Below, one piece after another: positions 1-7,652 of a DNA stretch of 64,000 bases. The position numbers and the translations under genes are program-made. How positions within the stretch are numbered: position 1 is the first letter of the stretch; each line of letters begins with the position of its first letter. Under the pieces are notes generated by a model, which worked only from the letters and a program-made list of their open reading frames with translations, made no database searches and had not been told where the DNA came from. Source of the stretch: Pseudodesulfovibrio alkaliphilus (GTDB taxonomy: Bacteria; Desulfobacterota; Desulfovibrionia; Desulfovibrionales; Desulfovibrionaceae); contig NZ_WODC01000010.1 in assembly GCF_009729555.1 (NCBI RefSeq), positions 34,418 to 98,417 on the forward strand, read 5' to 3'.

Positions 1-614
1 ACAACGTGGTCGTCTCCTCCCAGCACTCGGACAGCATCGCTTACGCCGATCTCAAGGAAGCCATCATGACCGAAGTCGTCATGAAATCCCTGCCCGAGGA
101 TCTGATCGACGAACGGCTCAAGGCATACATCAACCCCACCGGCCGCTTCGTCATCGGCGGCCCGGTCGGCGACTGCGGGCTCACCGGCCGCAAGATCATC
201 AACGACACCTACGGCGGAGCAGGGGCTCACGGCGGCGGCGCCTTCTCCGGCAAAGACCCGTCCAAGGTGGACCGCTCCGGCGCGTACATGGCCCGCTATG
301 TGGCCAAAAACGTGGTGGCCTCGGGGCTGGCCGAAATGTGCGAGGTACAGATCGCCTACGCCATCGGCGTGGCCGAGCCCGTCTCGGTGGTGGTCTGCTC
401 GCGTGGCACCGGCCAGGTCTCGGACGAGCAGCTGACCAAAGCCGTCACCGAGGTTTTCGACATGCGCCCCTACTTCATCCAGGAGCGGCTCAACCTGCGC
501 CGCCCCATCTTCCAGTTGACCACCAACTACGGCCACTTCGGTCGCGAACGGCCGGAATTCACCTGGGAAATGACCGACGCGGTGGACGACCTGCGCACCG
601 CCTGCAAAATATAG
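1..614 (+). CDS. metK: S-adenosylmethionine synthase, C-terminal part
   Basis: This is the C-terminal half of methionine adenosyltransferase, which makes S-adenosylmethionine from ATP and methionine in the cytoplasm. The 5' end lies outside the window; the reading frame is open from base 3 with no start. Seen: the glycine-rich metal/phosphate-binding stretch [19 protein letters not shown] and the preceding [12 protein letters not shown], both hallmark MetK blocks, then the usual end of the C-terminal domain. About 200 of an expected 390 residues are present. A strong intrinsic terminator follows 27 bases after the stop, so it is the last gene of its transcript. Confidence 0.97.
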   Translation, partial: NVVVSSQHSDSIAYADLKEAIMTEVVMKSLPEDLIDERLKAYINPTGRFVIGGPVGDCGLTGRKIINDTYGGAGAHGGGAFSGKDPSKVDRSGAYMARYVAKNVVASGLAEMCEVQIAYAIGVAEPVSVVVCSRGTGQVSDEQLTKAVTEVFDMRPYFIQERLNLRRPIFQLTTNYGHFGRERPEFTWEMTDAVDDLRTACKI

Positions 615-640
615 CGCGGCAACGCGTTACATTCAGACAA

Positions 641-672
641 GAGGCGGAAGCTCCATGCTTCCGCCTTTTTTG
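641..672 (+). terminator. Intrinsic terminator after metK
   Basis: Perfect 8-bp stem GGCGGAAG/CTTCCGCC (643-650 with 658-665), 7-base loop, followed by a run of six T. It separates metK from the marR transcript, whose -35 element starts directly after the T run. Confidence 0.9.
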
Positions 673-699
673 TTGACAAAAGAGTTTAGCAACTATACT
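673..699 (+). promoter_or_regulatory. Putative sigma-70 promoter of the marR-like gene
   Basis: TTGACA at 673-678 matches the -35 consensus and TATACT at 694-699 the -10, with a short 15-base spacer. The first ATG of the regulator is at 702 and others follow at 708 and 726, so the message would be nearly leaderless or start at a later ATG. The short spacer fits a weak or regulated promoter. Confidence 0.5.
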
Positions 700-701
700 C
701 A

Positions 702-1166
702 ATGGCCATGCGAAACCTGGACGAAATGAAGAACGAGTTTGCCAACCTGAGTGAAACACTGAATAAATTCATAGCGATAAACAAAAAACCGATGGATTTT
801 GGAGTGGGGGTACTCATCAACCCCTCCGAGATCCATGCCGTGGCCAAGCTCTGCGACCACGGCCCCATGAGCCTGACGGAGCTGGCCGAGCGATCCTTCG
901 TGTCCAAGGGGGCCATGTCCCAGTTGGTGGCACGGCTTGAAAAAAAGGGGCTCGTTTACAGGGAGACAGCTCCTGACAATCAGTCGAAACAGATACTGTA
1001 TCCCACGGGTATTGGCATAAGAGCCCAAAAAGGCCACATGGAATTCCACATGAAACACGACCGCGAATTCCTTACCTACCTGAGTACCATGTCCAATGGG
1101 GAATACGCCGTCTTCAGGGAGGTCTGTAGACAGATGAACCGTTGGATGGACAGCTACCTCAAGTAA
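702..1166 (+). CDS. MarR-family transcriptional regulator
   Basis: A 154-residue winged helix-turn-helix protein of the MarR family; these dimers bind short palindromes and usually release them when they bind a small ligand. Seen: a helix-rich N-terminus, then the HTH block MSLTELAERSFVSKGAMSQL and the wing around RLEKKGLVYRE, and a C-terminal dimerisation helix. Length is typical of the family. It is followed 45 bases later by a methyltransferase, and a perfect palindrome (1180-1198) lies between them, so the methyltransferase is its most likely target. Start choice is uncertain because no good ribosome binding site is seen; 708 or 726 are alternatives. Confidence 0.88.
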   Translation: MAMRNLDEMKNEFANLSETLNKFIAINKKPMDFGVGVLINPSEIHAVAKLCDHGPMSLTELAERSFVSKGAMSQLVARLEKKGLVYRETAPDNQSKQILYPTGIGIRAQKGHMEFHMKHDREFLTYLSTMSNGEYAVFREVCRQMNRWMDSYLK

Positions 1167-1179
1167 TTTTTTACGCCAT

Positions 1180-1198
1180 GTGTTAACATGCTTAACAC
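1180..1198 (+). promoter_or_regulatory. Palindromic operator before the methyltransferase gene
   Basis: Perfect inverted repeat GTGTTAA-CATGC-TTAACAC between the MarR-like gene and the methyltransferase. Size and AT-rich arms fit a MarR-type operator. Its central ATG (1188) is in frame with the methyltransferase but has no ribosome binding site, which argues that translation starts at 1212. Confidence 0.6.
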
Positions 1199-1211
1199 AA
1201 CAGGAGCCCCC

Positions 1212-2225
1212 ATGCCCTTTCCCACCCCGAAGACCTCACTGGCCCCGGTCGAAAATGTGCTCATGGAAGCCATCAGCGCCCAGGCGATCATCGACGCCGT
1301 AGAAATGCGCCTCTTCGACCACCTGAGCAGGCAGCCCATGCCAGCGGCATCACTGGCCCAAACCATGCAACTGAAGTCCGAACCGCTGGAAGCCATGCTG
1401 GACATTCTGGTGGAACGCCAACTGCTCACCCTGGATGGCAAAACCTACGCCAACACGCAAATGACCGAGGAATATCTGGTCAGCTCCTCGCCGCTCTTCC
1501 AGGGCAAGGCGCTGACCTTGCAACAGGGCCACAACGAGATGATCCGCAAGAACCTGATCACCCTGCTCAAGGGCGGCAGCATGGAAAGGGATGCAACCGA
1601 CTCCAAGTGGGCCGAGGCGGACACCATGGAGGGAACCCTCCAGCACGCCCTCAACGGCCAGATCCAGATGGCGGTCGCCTATTTGAAGGAGTTGCCCGAA
1701 TTCGCCTCCTTCCGCACCATGGCCGACATCGGAGGCAACCATGGGCACTATTCCATGGAATTGCTGGCGCACAATCCCAAATTGATTAGCACCATCCTGG
1801 ACCTTCCCCAAGTCATCGAACCGGCCATGCGGCGCTGCTCCGCTCTGGGCTTTGGCGACCGCATCGCCTGCAAGCCCTTTGATCTTCGCAGCGACGAGTT
1901 GCCCGAGGCGGCCTTTGACCTGGTCTTCACCTCCCATGTCCTCTATGGATGCGTGGACGACATGGAAAAGTTCTTCAGAAACATCCATCACTCGCTCAAG
2001 GCTCGTGGTTGCTTTGTTTCGCACCACTTCTCCCCGGATGGAGGGGCAAGCCGCCTGTACCAGACCAGCGTGGAACTGATCACCCGGCTGATGGGATACA
2101 AAACGCACTTCCTCTCCGGGCAGGTTCTGAAAGAAGCGCTCACGGCCACCGGCTTTGGCAACTTCACCCACACCTATACCGGCTGCGACGGCCAGGCGCT
2201 CCTTTTGGTGGCACGCAAGCTGTAA
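1212..2225 (+). CDS. SAM-dependent methyltransferase (O-methyltransferase type with dimerisation domain)
   Basis: About 337 residues. The N-terminal 90 residues form a winged-helix dimerisation region of the kind found in plant-type and polyketide O-methyltransferases. The SAM-binding fold follows: glycine-rich motif I ADIGGNHGHYS, the acidic ILDLPQVIEPA strand, and FDLVFTSHVLYGC. The start at 1212 is chosen for AGGAG at 1202-1206; an upstream in-frame ATG at 1188 sits inside a palindrome. It probably methylates a small metabolite; the substrate cannot be told. It is likely controlled by the adjacent MarR regulator. Confidence 0.82.
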   Translation: MPFPTPKTSLAPVENVLMEAISAQAIIDAVEMRLFDHLSRQPMPAASLAQTMQLKSEPLEAMLDILVERQLLTLDGKTYANTQMTEEYLVSSSPLFQGKALTLQQGHNEMIRKNLITLLKGGSMERDATDSKWAEADTMEGTLQHALNGQIQMAVAYLKELPEFASFRTMADIGGNHGHYSMELLAHNPKLISTILDLPQVIEPAMRRCSALGFGDRIACKPFDLRSDELPEAAFDLVFTSHVLYGCVDDMEKFFRNIHHSLKARGCFVSHHFSPDGGASRLYQTSVELITRLMGYKTHFLSGQVLKEALTATGFGNFTHTYTGCDGQALLLVARKL

Positions 2226-2231
2226 GAGCAT

Positions 2232-2260
2232 AGGGGCGGGAACATGCTGTTCCCGCCCCT
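2232..2260. terminator. Hairpin between convergent genes
   Basis: Perfect 13-bp stem with a 3-base loop (AGGGGCGGGAACA, TGC, TGTTCCCGCCCCT). No T run on either side, so it is either a factor-assisted terminator shared by the convergent methyltransferase and binding-protein genes, or a 3'-end stabiliser. Confidence 0.65.
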
Positions 2261-2276
2261 TATGCCCGCCTGTCCT

Positions 2277-3047
2277 TTATGGCTCTGCTGGGTTTGGATT
2301 GACTGGTTCGGCATTGGTCCCATCGTCCGCTCCGAGGCGGGCCAGCACACGCGAGAACATATCGGCCAACCGCCTTGCCCGAACCTCGTCCCGCCGGGAA
2401 AACGCGATGTGCAACGGCATTCGGGCAAGCTCCAAAACCACCCGCGCCCGATCGGCACAGCCTCCAAGCCGCTCCAGGACATGCTCTCCCGAGCGCCGGG
2501 TGGCCAGCGCCGCGTCGATGCGTCCCTCGCACAACATGGCGAGCAACGCCTCAACATCCTTGAAGAGCATAGGGGATTCCGGCAACCGCGTGGAAACGTC
2601 CGGCCCGTAGTGGTAGCCCCGGACCACCCCCACGCGCAGTCCTGCGAGATCCTCCAGAGACCCGGGTTGCAAGTCGCCCCTGGCCACGAAGACCACCGTA
2701 TCCTCGTAAGCCAGCGGCTGCTCTGCAAAATGCAGCCATTTCTCGCGCTCTGCGGATCGGAAAAGCGAGAATATCCCATCCGCGTGACCCGAGCGAACAT
2801 CGTCCACCGCCCTGGCCCAAGGCCGGTTCATGAACACCGGAACCAGCCCCAGCTCGGCACACACCCGCCGGATCAGCACGACACTGTCGCCGCGGGCCTC
2901 GCCCTCCTGTTGATATTCGAACGGGGGAAAGTCTTCGTAAACCAGGCGCACTTCATCCGCCCTCAACGCATTGCAGGAAAGAAGGATTCCCAAAACAAGA
3001 ACCATTCCCGGAATAACGAGATGCTGGCAGGGCATGAGATTTCTCAT
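2277..3047 (-). CDS. Periplasmic solute-binding protein, family 3
   Basis: About 256 residues with an N-terminal export signal (MRNLMPCQH then a hydrophobic core) and a mature domain typical of amino-acid-type binding proteins: DEVRLVYEDFPPFEY, SVVLIRRVCAELGL, and GIFSLFRSAEREKWLHFAEQPL. The end of the signal reads GILLSCNA, so it may be a lipoprotein anchored at that Cys. No permease or ATPase is beside it, so it may be an orphan receptor rather than part of a complete ABC importer. The start is placed at 3047 because the signal peptide begins there; a longer frame to 3089 exists. It lies 148 bases downstream of bioC on the same strand. Confidence 0.78.
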   Translation of the reverse strand: MRNLMPCQHLVIPGMVLVLGILLSCNALRADEVRLVYEDFPPFEYQQEGEARGDSVVLIRRVCAELGLVPVFMNRPWARAVDDVRSGHADGIFSLFRSAEREKWLHFAEQPLAYEDTVVFVARGDLQPGSLEDLAGLRVGVVRGYHYGPDVSTRLPESPMLFKDVEALLAMLCEGRIDAALATRRSGEHVLERLGGCADRARVVLELARMPLHIAFSRRDEVRARRLADMFSRVLARLGADDGTNAEPVNPNPAEP

Positions 3048-3194
3048 GATCACACCGTATTCCCCCACTGGCACAACGTCAAGGGCCATTGCGGGACGAT
3101 CCGCCGCAAACGGCGCCCTGGACCGATCGGGGAGAATGGGGATCAGGCGACTCCGGCTACCCTCAAACGGGTGGCAGCATTCCGTCCGGCCCGC

Positions 3195-3959
3195 TCATCG
3201 CCGACCCCATACATGAAGGACGACGGCTGTGCTCCTGACGCCCTCGGGAGCCCGATGGTTGCTTTCGTAATGGTCGATGAACCTTTGGTAGGCCAGCCTG
3301 GACGGCCGCTTGGCGCCGGGTGTGGCCGTGGCCCCCGTGGCGCGATGGGTGCGCAGCATGTCCGCCACTGTGGGATAGTGGGCCGTATGGGTCACGGCCT
3401 CGAACTCCAGAGCCGTTGGCGCGGCGTCGTACAATATTTTCATGAAATACCCGACGGAACGCATGGGAAGCATGGAGCCGAAGCCGGAAGCGGCCGAAGC
3501 CTCGGCGAATTCGGCATAAGTCCCGTCAACAAAGATGGAAAAAGCGAACCGCCCCCCACCCCGAAGCAATCCGAGATTTTCGCGGATTGACACTTCGGGC
3601 GAGCGGTACCACTGCATGGTGGACGAACTGACCAGCAGGTCGAAACTTTCAGGGGGCATCAGGAGACGCTCGCCGTCAGCGACCACCAACTCGGGATTCG
3701 TCAGTCCGTGCTTGCTGACCTGGTCGAGCATGCCGGGGGAGATGTCCACGGCCACATAGCGGGAATGGGCGCACCGGGGAGCGATATGCCGGGTCAGCAC
3801 GCCGCAGCCCGCACCGATTTCGAGAATGGCCGGATAATCTCCCGGCGGAACGTGCCCGGCACACCGACGCGCCACTCGGTCCTGCAGCTGGGCGGCATTG
3901 GCATAGGTGTTCCTGGCCCGCTCGAAGGCCCGGCGGATACTCTCTTTAGACAACGACAT
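3195..3959 (-). CDS. bioC: Malonyl-ACP O-methyltransferase
   Basis: SAM-dependent methyltransferase that caps malonyl-ACP so that the fatty-acid machinery can build the pimeloyl chain of biotin. Seen: BioC-type N-terminus KESIRRAFERARNTYANAA, motif I LEIGAGCGVLT, VDISPGMLDQ, and the FDLLVSSSTMQWY block. About 254 residues, the usual size. The start at 3959 overlaps the end of the upstream hydrolase gene by 14 bases, so the two are translationally coupled in a bioF-hydrolase-bioC operon. Confidence 0.92.
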   Translation of the reverse strand: MSLSKESIRRAFERARNTYANAAQLQDRVARRCAGHVPPGDYPAILEIGAGCGVLTRHIAPRCAHSRYVAVDISPGMLDQVSKHGLTNPELVVADGERLLMPPESFDLLVSSSTMQWYRSPEVSIRENLGLLRGGGRFAFSIFVDGTYAEFAEASAASGFGSMLPMRSVGYFMKILYDAAPTALEFEAVTHTAHYPTVADMLRTHRATGATATPGAKRPSRLAYQRFIDHYESNHRAPEGVRSTAVVLHVWGRR

Positions 3960-4548
3960 CAGCAAGGTCTTGTCCCGAAATGTAATGCCCGCAGGCAAGA
4001 GTCAGGCAGGAGGCGTCCGGCATGACACCGCGGAGGCTCTCTGTCGCCTGAAACGGAACGATGCGGTCACGCTCGCCGCGGACAAGGATCGTTGTACTTC
4101 CGCCCGGATGTGCAGGCATGGCGCGGGAAGTCCGCAGATACTCCAGGCCGGCGATCAACCCCTCGGCATCGCCTTCGCGATAGACGCCCCGCCCGGCATA
4201 ACCGCAATCGGCATGGAATCGGCGGACCGTCTGCTCAGGATTCCGGCGCATACTGCGGATCATCGCCCGCACCGCCGTCTCGGGGACATGGTCGGTGAAG
4301 GCGAGAAACGGCGCAAGAAGGATGATCCGTTCAAACCGACTCGTCACGCGACTCCATCGCTTGAGAATCATGTGTGCGCCCGTGGACCAGCCGATGAGCG
4401 TGGACGCAGGGGAAACATCCAGCCGATGGAAAATCTCGCCCTCGGAACAGCCGACAAAGGGCAGGAGAAACTCCCCCTTGCCCGCCAGGGAGGGATAGAG
4501 TTCCGGGTAGCCAGCCCAGCCGGAAACAAAAAGGAAATCGTCTGTCAC
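3946..4548 (-). CDS. Alpha/beta hydrolase, probable pimeloyl-ACP methyl ester esterase
   Basis: A 200-residue alpha/beta hydrolase lying between bioF and bioC. The nucleophile elbow GWSTGAH gives the catalytic Ser; a late GERDRIVPF supplies the acidic residue and CGHYI the His. This position and size fit the carboxylesterase that removes the methyl cap from pimeloyl-ACP (the BioH/BioG job). By size and by the FVSGWAG start it is closer to the BioG type, but sequence reading alone cannot decide. It starts with GTG inside the end of bioF and overlaps bioC, so it is fully embedded in the operon. Confidence 0.72.
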   Translation of the reverse strand: MTDDFLFVSGWAGYPELYPSLAGKGEFLLPFVGCSEGEIFHRLDVSPASTLIGWSTGAHMILKRWSRVTSRFERIILLAPFLAFTDHVPETAVRAMIRSMRRNPEQTVRRFHADCGYAGRGVYREGDAEGLIAGLEYLRTSRAMPAHPGGSTTILVRGERDRIVPFQATESLRGVMPDASCLTLACGHYISGQDLADVVV

Positions 4549-5717
4549 ACACGCTCCGTCATCTGCGCCACAGCCGTCTTGAAAAGCGTCAGGTCGGCAT
4601 CGGTCAGGTCCGCCCGCAGGCTGATGCGCAGACGGGCCGTATTCTGAGGCACTGTGGGCGGCCGGATGGCACCAACCAGAACACCGCGCTCCACGAGCGC
4701 ATCGCGTGCGGCCAGGGCCGCCTCGTTGCCGCCAAGCATCACAGGAATGATCGCGGTTCGCGACGAACCAACGTCAAGGCCCAACGAACCGAGGTACTCC
4801 CGAACATCGCGTGCCATGTCGAGCAGTCGCCTCCCCAGCGTGTCGGCTTCACGCACGAGACGCACGGCAGCGAGGCTCGCGCCCACCACCGCTGGCGGCA
4901 GGGCCGTGGAAAAAATGAACGGCCTGCCGGTATTTCGCAGGTATCCTATGATCTCCGCCTTGCCGGCGATGTAGGCACCGTAGGAGCCAAACCCCTTGCT
5001 GAAGGTTCCCATATGGATGTCCACCCGGTCCGCCAACCCGAGCTGGGCGGCCAACCCCCTGCCGTTGCCGAAGATTCCGGCGGCATGGGCCTCATCCACC
5101 ACGGACAGGACCCCATGCCGCTGGCAGAGGTCGACAAGGGTTGCAAGATCGGCGATGTCGCCATCCATGGAAAAGACCGTGTCCGTAACCAGCACTTTTC
5201 TTGGGGCGCCCGCATGGGCCTCGAGCAGTTTCGCGAGATGGTCCGTGTCGTTGTGCCGGTAACGGACATGCTTTGCACCCGACAGCCGGATACCGTCCAC
5301 GATGCTGGCGTGGTTGAGGCGGTCCGAAAAGACAACGGTATGCCGGTCGGCCAGGGAGGAGAGGATCATCAGGTTGGCGGCAAAGCCCGATCCCACCACC
5401 AGCGCATCCTCCTGCCCCTTGAAGGAGCTCATTTCCCGCTCCAGCTCATCAAGCAGGGCAAAATTGCCGCTGACAAGTCTTGATGCGCCGCTGGAGGTGC
5501 CGTACCTCTCCACAGCCTCGATGGCTCCCTGCCGGAGCGCGGGATGCCCGGCCAGCCCGAGGTAGTTGTTGGACGCAAGGTTGAGAAGCCTTCTCCCGGC
5601 GTGGAGCAGATACCTTTCCGCGCCATGGTCCACTGGAGGAATTTGACGGACGCGGTTTCCTTCTCTAAGCTTCGCCGCTTCCCGCGCAATAAACTTTTTA
5701 TGGGAATGTGCTAACAT
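4545..5717 (-). CDS. bioF: 8-amino-7-oxononanoate synthase
   Basis: PLP enzyme joining pimeloyl-ACP and alanine, the first ring-assembly step of biotin. Seen: LNLASNNYLGLAGHP, SGFAANLMILSSL, the VVDEAHAAGIFG aspartate block, and the PLP-lysine region HMGTFSKGFGSYGAY. The start at 5717 gives about 390 residues, the family size, and about 45 residues before the SNNYLGL block as in homologues. Its ATG overlaps the bioA ATG on the other strand, so there is no intergenic space between the divergent genes. Confidence 0.95.
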   Translation of the reverse strand: MLAHSHKKFIAREAAKLREGNRVRQIPPVDHGAERYLLHAGRRLLNLASNNYLGLAGHPALRQGAIEAVERYGTSSGASRLVSGNFALLDELEREMSSFKGQEDALVVGSGFAANLMILSSLADRHTVVFSDRLNHASIVDGIRLSGAKHVRYRHNDTDHLAKLLEAHAGAPRKVLVTDTVFSMDGDIADLATLVDLCQRHGVLSVVDEAHAAGIFGNGRGLAAQLGLADRVDIHMGTFSKGFGSYGAYIAGKAEIIGYLRNTGRPFIFSTALPPAVVGASLAAVRLVREADTLGRRLLDMARDVREYLGSLGLDVGSSRTAIIPVMLGGNEAALAARDALVERGVLVGAIRPPTVPQNTARLRISLRADLTDADLTLFKTAVAQMTERV

Positions 5718-7056
5718 GGCGATGGATAAGACAACGCAGGCTCTCTGGCTTCCGGTCACTCAGATGAAGGATCTTGAGGAACACCCGGCCCTCAGGATCT
5801 GCTCGGGCAAAGGAATATACCTATACGACGCCGAAGGCAAACCGTACATGGACGCCATCAGTTCCTGGTGGACCAACATCTTCGGCCATGCCAATCCGCG
5901 CATCACGCGCACCCTGGCCGAACAGGCCGCCCGGCTGGAACATGTTATGCTCGCGGGCGTCACCCATCCCCCGGCAGAGGATCTGGCCCGCCGCCTGACC
6001 ACCCTGACCCCGGACGAACTGACCAGGGTTTTCTTTGCGGGCGACGGCGCCAGCGCCGTGGAAATCGCCATGAAGATGAGCTACGCCTCCCGCCGCAACA
6101 CGGGCCATACGGAAAAGCGGCGGTTCGTCGGCCTGTCCGGCGGCTATCACGGCGAAACCCTCGGTGCGCTCTCCCTGTGCGGGCACGACGCCTTTTCCGA
6201 CATCTTCCGCCCGCTCATGCCGGACAACCTCAGCGTCACCGGCCCGGACTGCTACCGCTGCCCTCACGGCAAGACGCGCAACGACTGCGATGCCGAGTGC
6301 TTCGAGCACATGGAGGGAGCCCTGGAAAAACACGGCCGGGAGGTCACGGCGGTCTTTATCGAGCCCATGGCCCAGGGAGCCGCTGGCTGGCGGTTTTATT
6401 CGCCGCGCTATCTGCGCAAGCTGCGCGAGTGTACCCGGCACCATGACATCCACCTTGTGTTTGACGAGATCGCGGTCGGTTTCGGACGGCTTGGCACCAT
6501 GTTCGCAATGGAACAGGCCGGAGTCACACCGGATTTCCTGACCCTGTCCAAGTCCATCACCTCGGGCACGCTGCCGCTCTCGGTGGTCATGACCACGGAC
6601 GCGATCTACGAGGCGTTTCTCGGCGACTTCACCCAAATGAAGGCGTTCATGCACAGCCACACCTACATGGGCAACCCCCTGGCCTGCGCAGTGGCCAACG
6701 AAACGCTGTCCATGTTTGAGGAAGGAAACGTCCTCGAAACCAACAAGCCCAAATACAGACATCTCGCCAACCATGCCGCCCTGCGGTTCGCGGACCACCG
6801 CCATGTGGGCGAAGTCCGCTCCCTGGGCTTCATCACCTGTGTCGAGCTTGTGTCCGACCGGGCGACGAAAACTCCTTTCGACTGGAGACTGCGGACCGGC
6901 TTCAGGATATTCCGGGAGGCGCTCAAGCGGGGTGTGCTGCTGCGCAACCTCGGCGACTGCCTCTACTTCCTGCCGCCCTACGTCATCACCCAGGACGAGA
7001 TCACCCGACTGGTGGACGTTGCCCATGCCGCCATGGTCGAAATACTGGGGGAATAA
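5716..7056 (+). CDS. bioA: Adenosylmethionine-8-amino-7-oxononanoate aminotransferase
   Basis: Class-III PLP aminotransferase that uses SAM as amino donor to make 7,8-diaminononanoate. Seen: N-terminal LWLPVTQMKD, SSWWTNIFGHANPRI, the GGYHGETLGALSLCG turn, LVFDEIAVGFGRLG, and the PLP lysine in LTLSKSITSG. 446 residues is normal. It runs rightward and is followed two bases after its stop by bioD. Its start codon overlaps the bioF start on the opposite strand, so the promoter must lie inside bioF unless translation starts at the next ATG (5722). Confidence 0.95.
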   Translation: MAMDKTTQALWLPVTQMKDLEEHPALRICSGKGIYLYDAEGKPYMDAISSWWTNIFGHANPRITRTLAEQAARLEHVMLAGVTHPPAEDLARRLTTLTPDELTRVFFAGDGASAVEIAMKMSYASRRNTGHTEKRRFVGLSGGYHGETLGALSLCGHDAFSDIFRPLMPDNLSVTGPDCYRCPHGKTRNDCDAECFEHMEGALEKHGREVTAVFIEPMAQGAAGWRFYSPRYLRKLRECTRHHDIHLVFDEIAVGFGRLGTMFAMEQAGVTPDFLTLSKSITSGTLPLSVVMTTDAIYEAFLGDFTQMKAFMHSHTYMGNPLACAVANETLSMFEEGNVLETNKPKYRHLANHAALRFADHRHVGEVRSLGFITCVELVSDRATKTPFDWRLRTGFRIFREALKRGVLLRNLGDCLYFLPPYVITQDEITRLVDVAHAAMVEILGE

Positions 7057-7058
7057 TA

Positions 7059-7652
7059 ATGGAACGCTACTTCATCTCCGGCACCAATACCGGGGTCGGC
7101 AAGACGATCTTCTCCGCATGGCTCTCCAAAAGGCTCCTTGCCGAGGGAAAACGCGTCACCTACGTCAAGCCCGTCCAGACCGGCTTCCCCGCGGACGACG
7201 ACGCGGCCTTTGTCCGCGCACACGCGGGGCTTGCCCCTGGGGACGCCCGGGTCATCATGACCGGCACCGAGCCAGTGGCTCCCTGCTTTCTCTGGGAAAC
7301 CTTCCCCTTTGACGCCGTCGCGAACGCGATCAACGACGTTGCCGGATGCGATGCCCTGCTCGTCGAGGGAGCCGGGGGGCTCCTCGTGCCGCTGGACATG
7401 AAAAGACAAATGTTTGAAATAGCCCGCGCCTGTGACCTGCGTACCATTCTCGTGGTCCCCAACCGCCTGGGATGTATCAACGACGCCCAACTCTCGGTGC
7501 GTTTCCTGGCGTCCGAGGGACTGCCCCTGGCTGGCCTGGCCGTCAATGACCACTATGCCTCCGACACCCTCAACCGGGAACGCAACAAGCGCATGCTCGA
7601 CCACCTCCTGCCCGGATCGGTTGCATATGAGTTCGGGACGCTGACGGGCTAG
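7059..7652 (+). CDS. bioD: Dethiobiotin synthetase
   Basis: ATP-dependent carboxylase closing the ureido ring to give dethiobiotin. Seen: the P-loop GTNTGVGKT near the N-terminus, VKPVQTG, and the VEGAGGLLVPLD block. 197 residues, slightly short but within the family. It is two bases downstream of bioA. The final enzyme, biotin synthase BioB, is not in this window. The stop overlaps the stop of the convergent EAL gene by a few bases (CTAG). Confidence 0.94.
   Translation: MERYFISGTNTGVGKTIFSAWLSKRLLAEGKRVTYVKPVQTGFPADDDAAFVRAHAGLAPGDARVIMTGTEPVAPCFLWETFPFDAVANAINDVAGCDALLVEGAGGLLVPLDMKRQMFEIARACDLRTILVVPNRLGCINDAQLSVRFLASEGLPLAGLAVNDHYASDTLNRERNKRMLDHLLPGSVAYEFGTLTG

Noticed and set aside
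1188..1211. Upstream ATG for the methyltransferase
   Set aside because: It lies in the centre of the operator palindrome and has no ribosome binding site, while 1212 has AGGAG.
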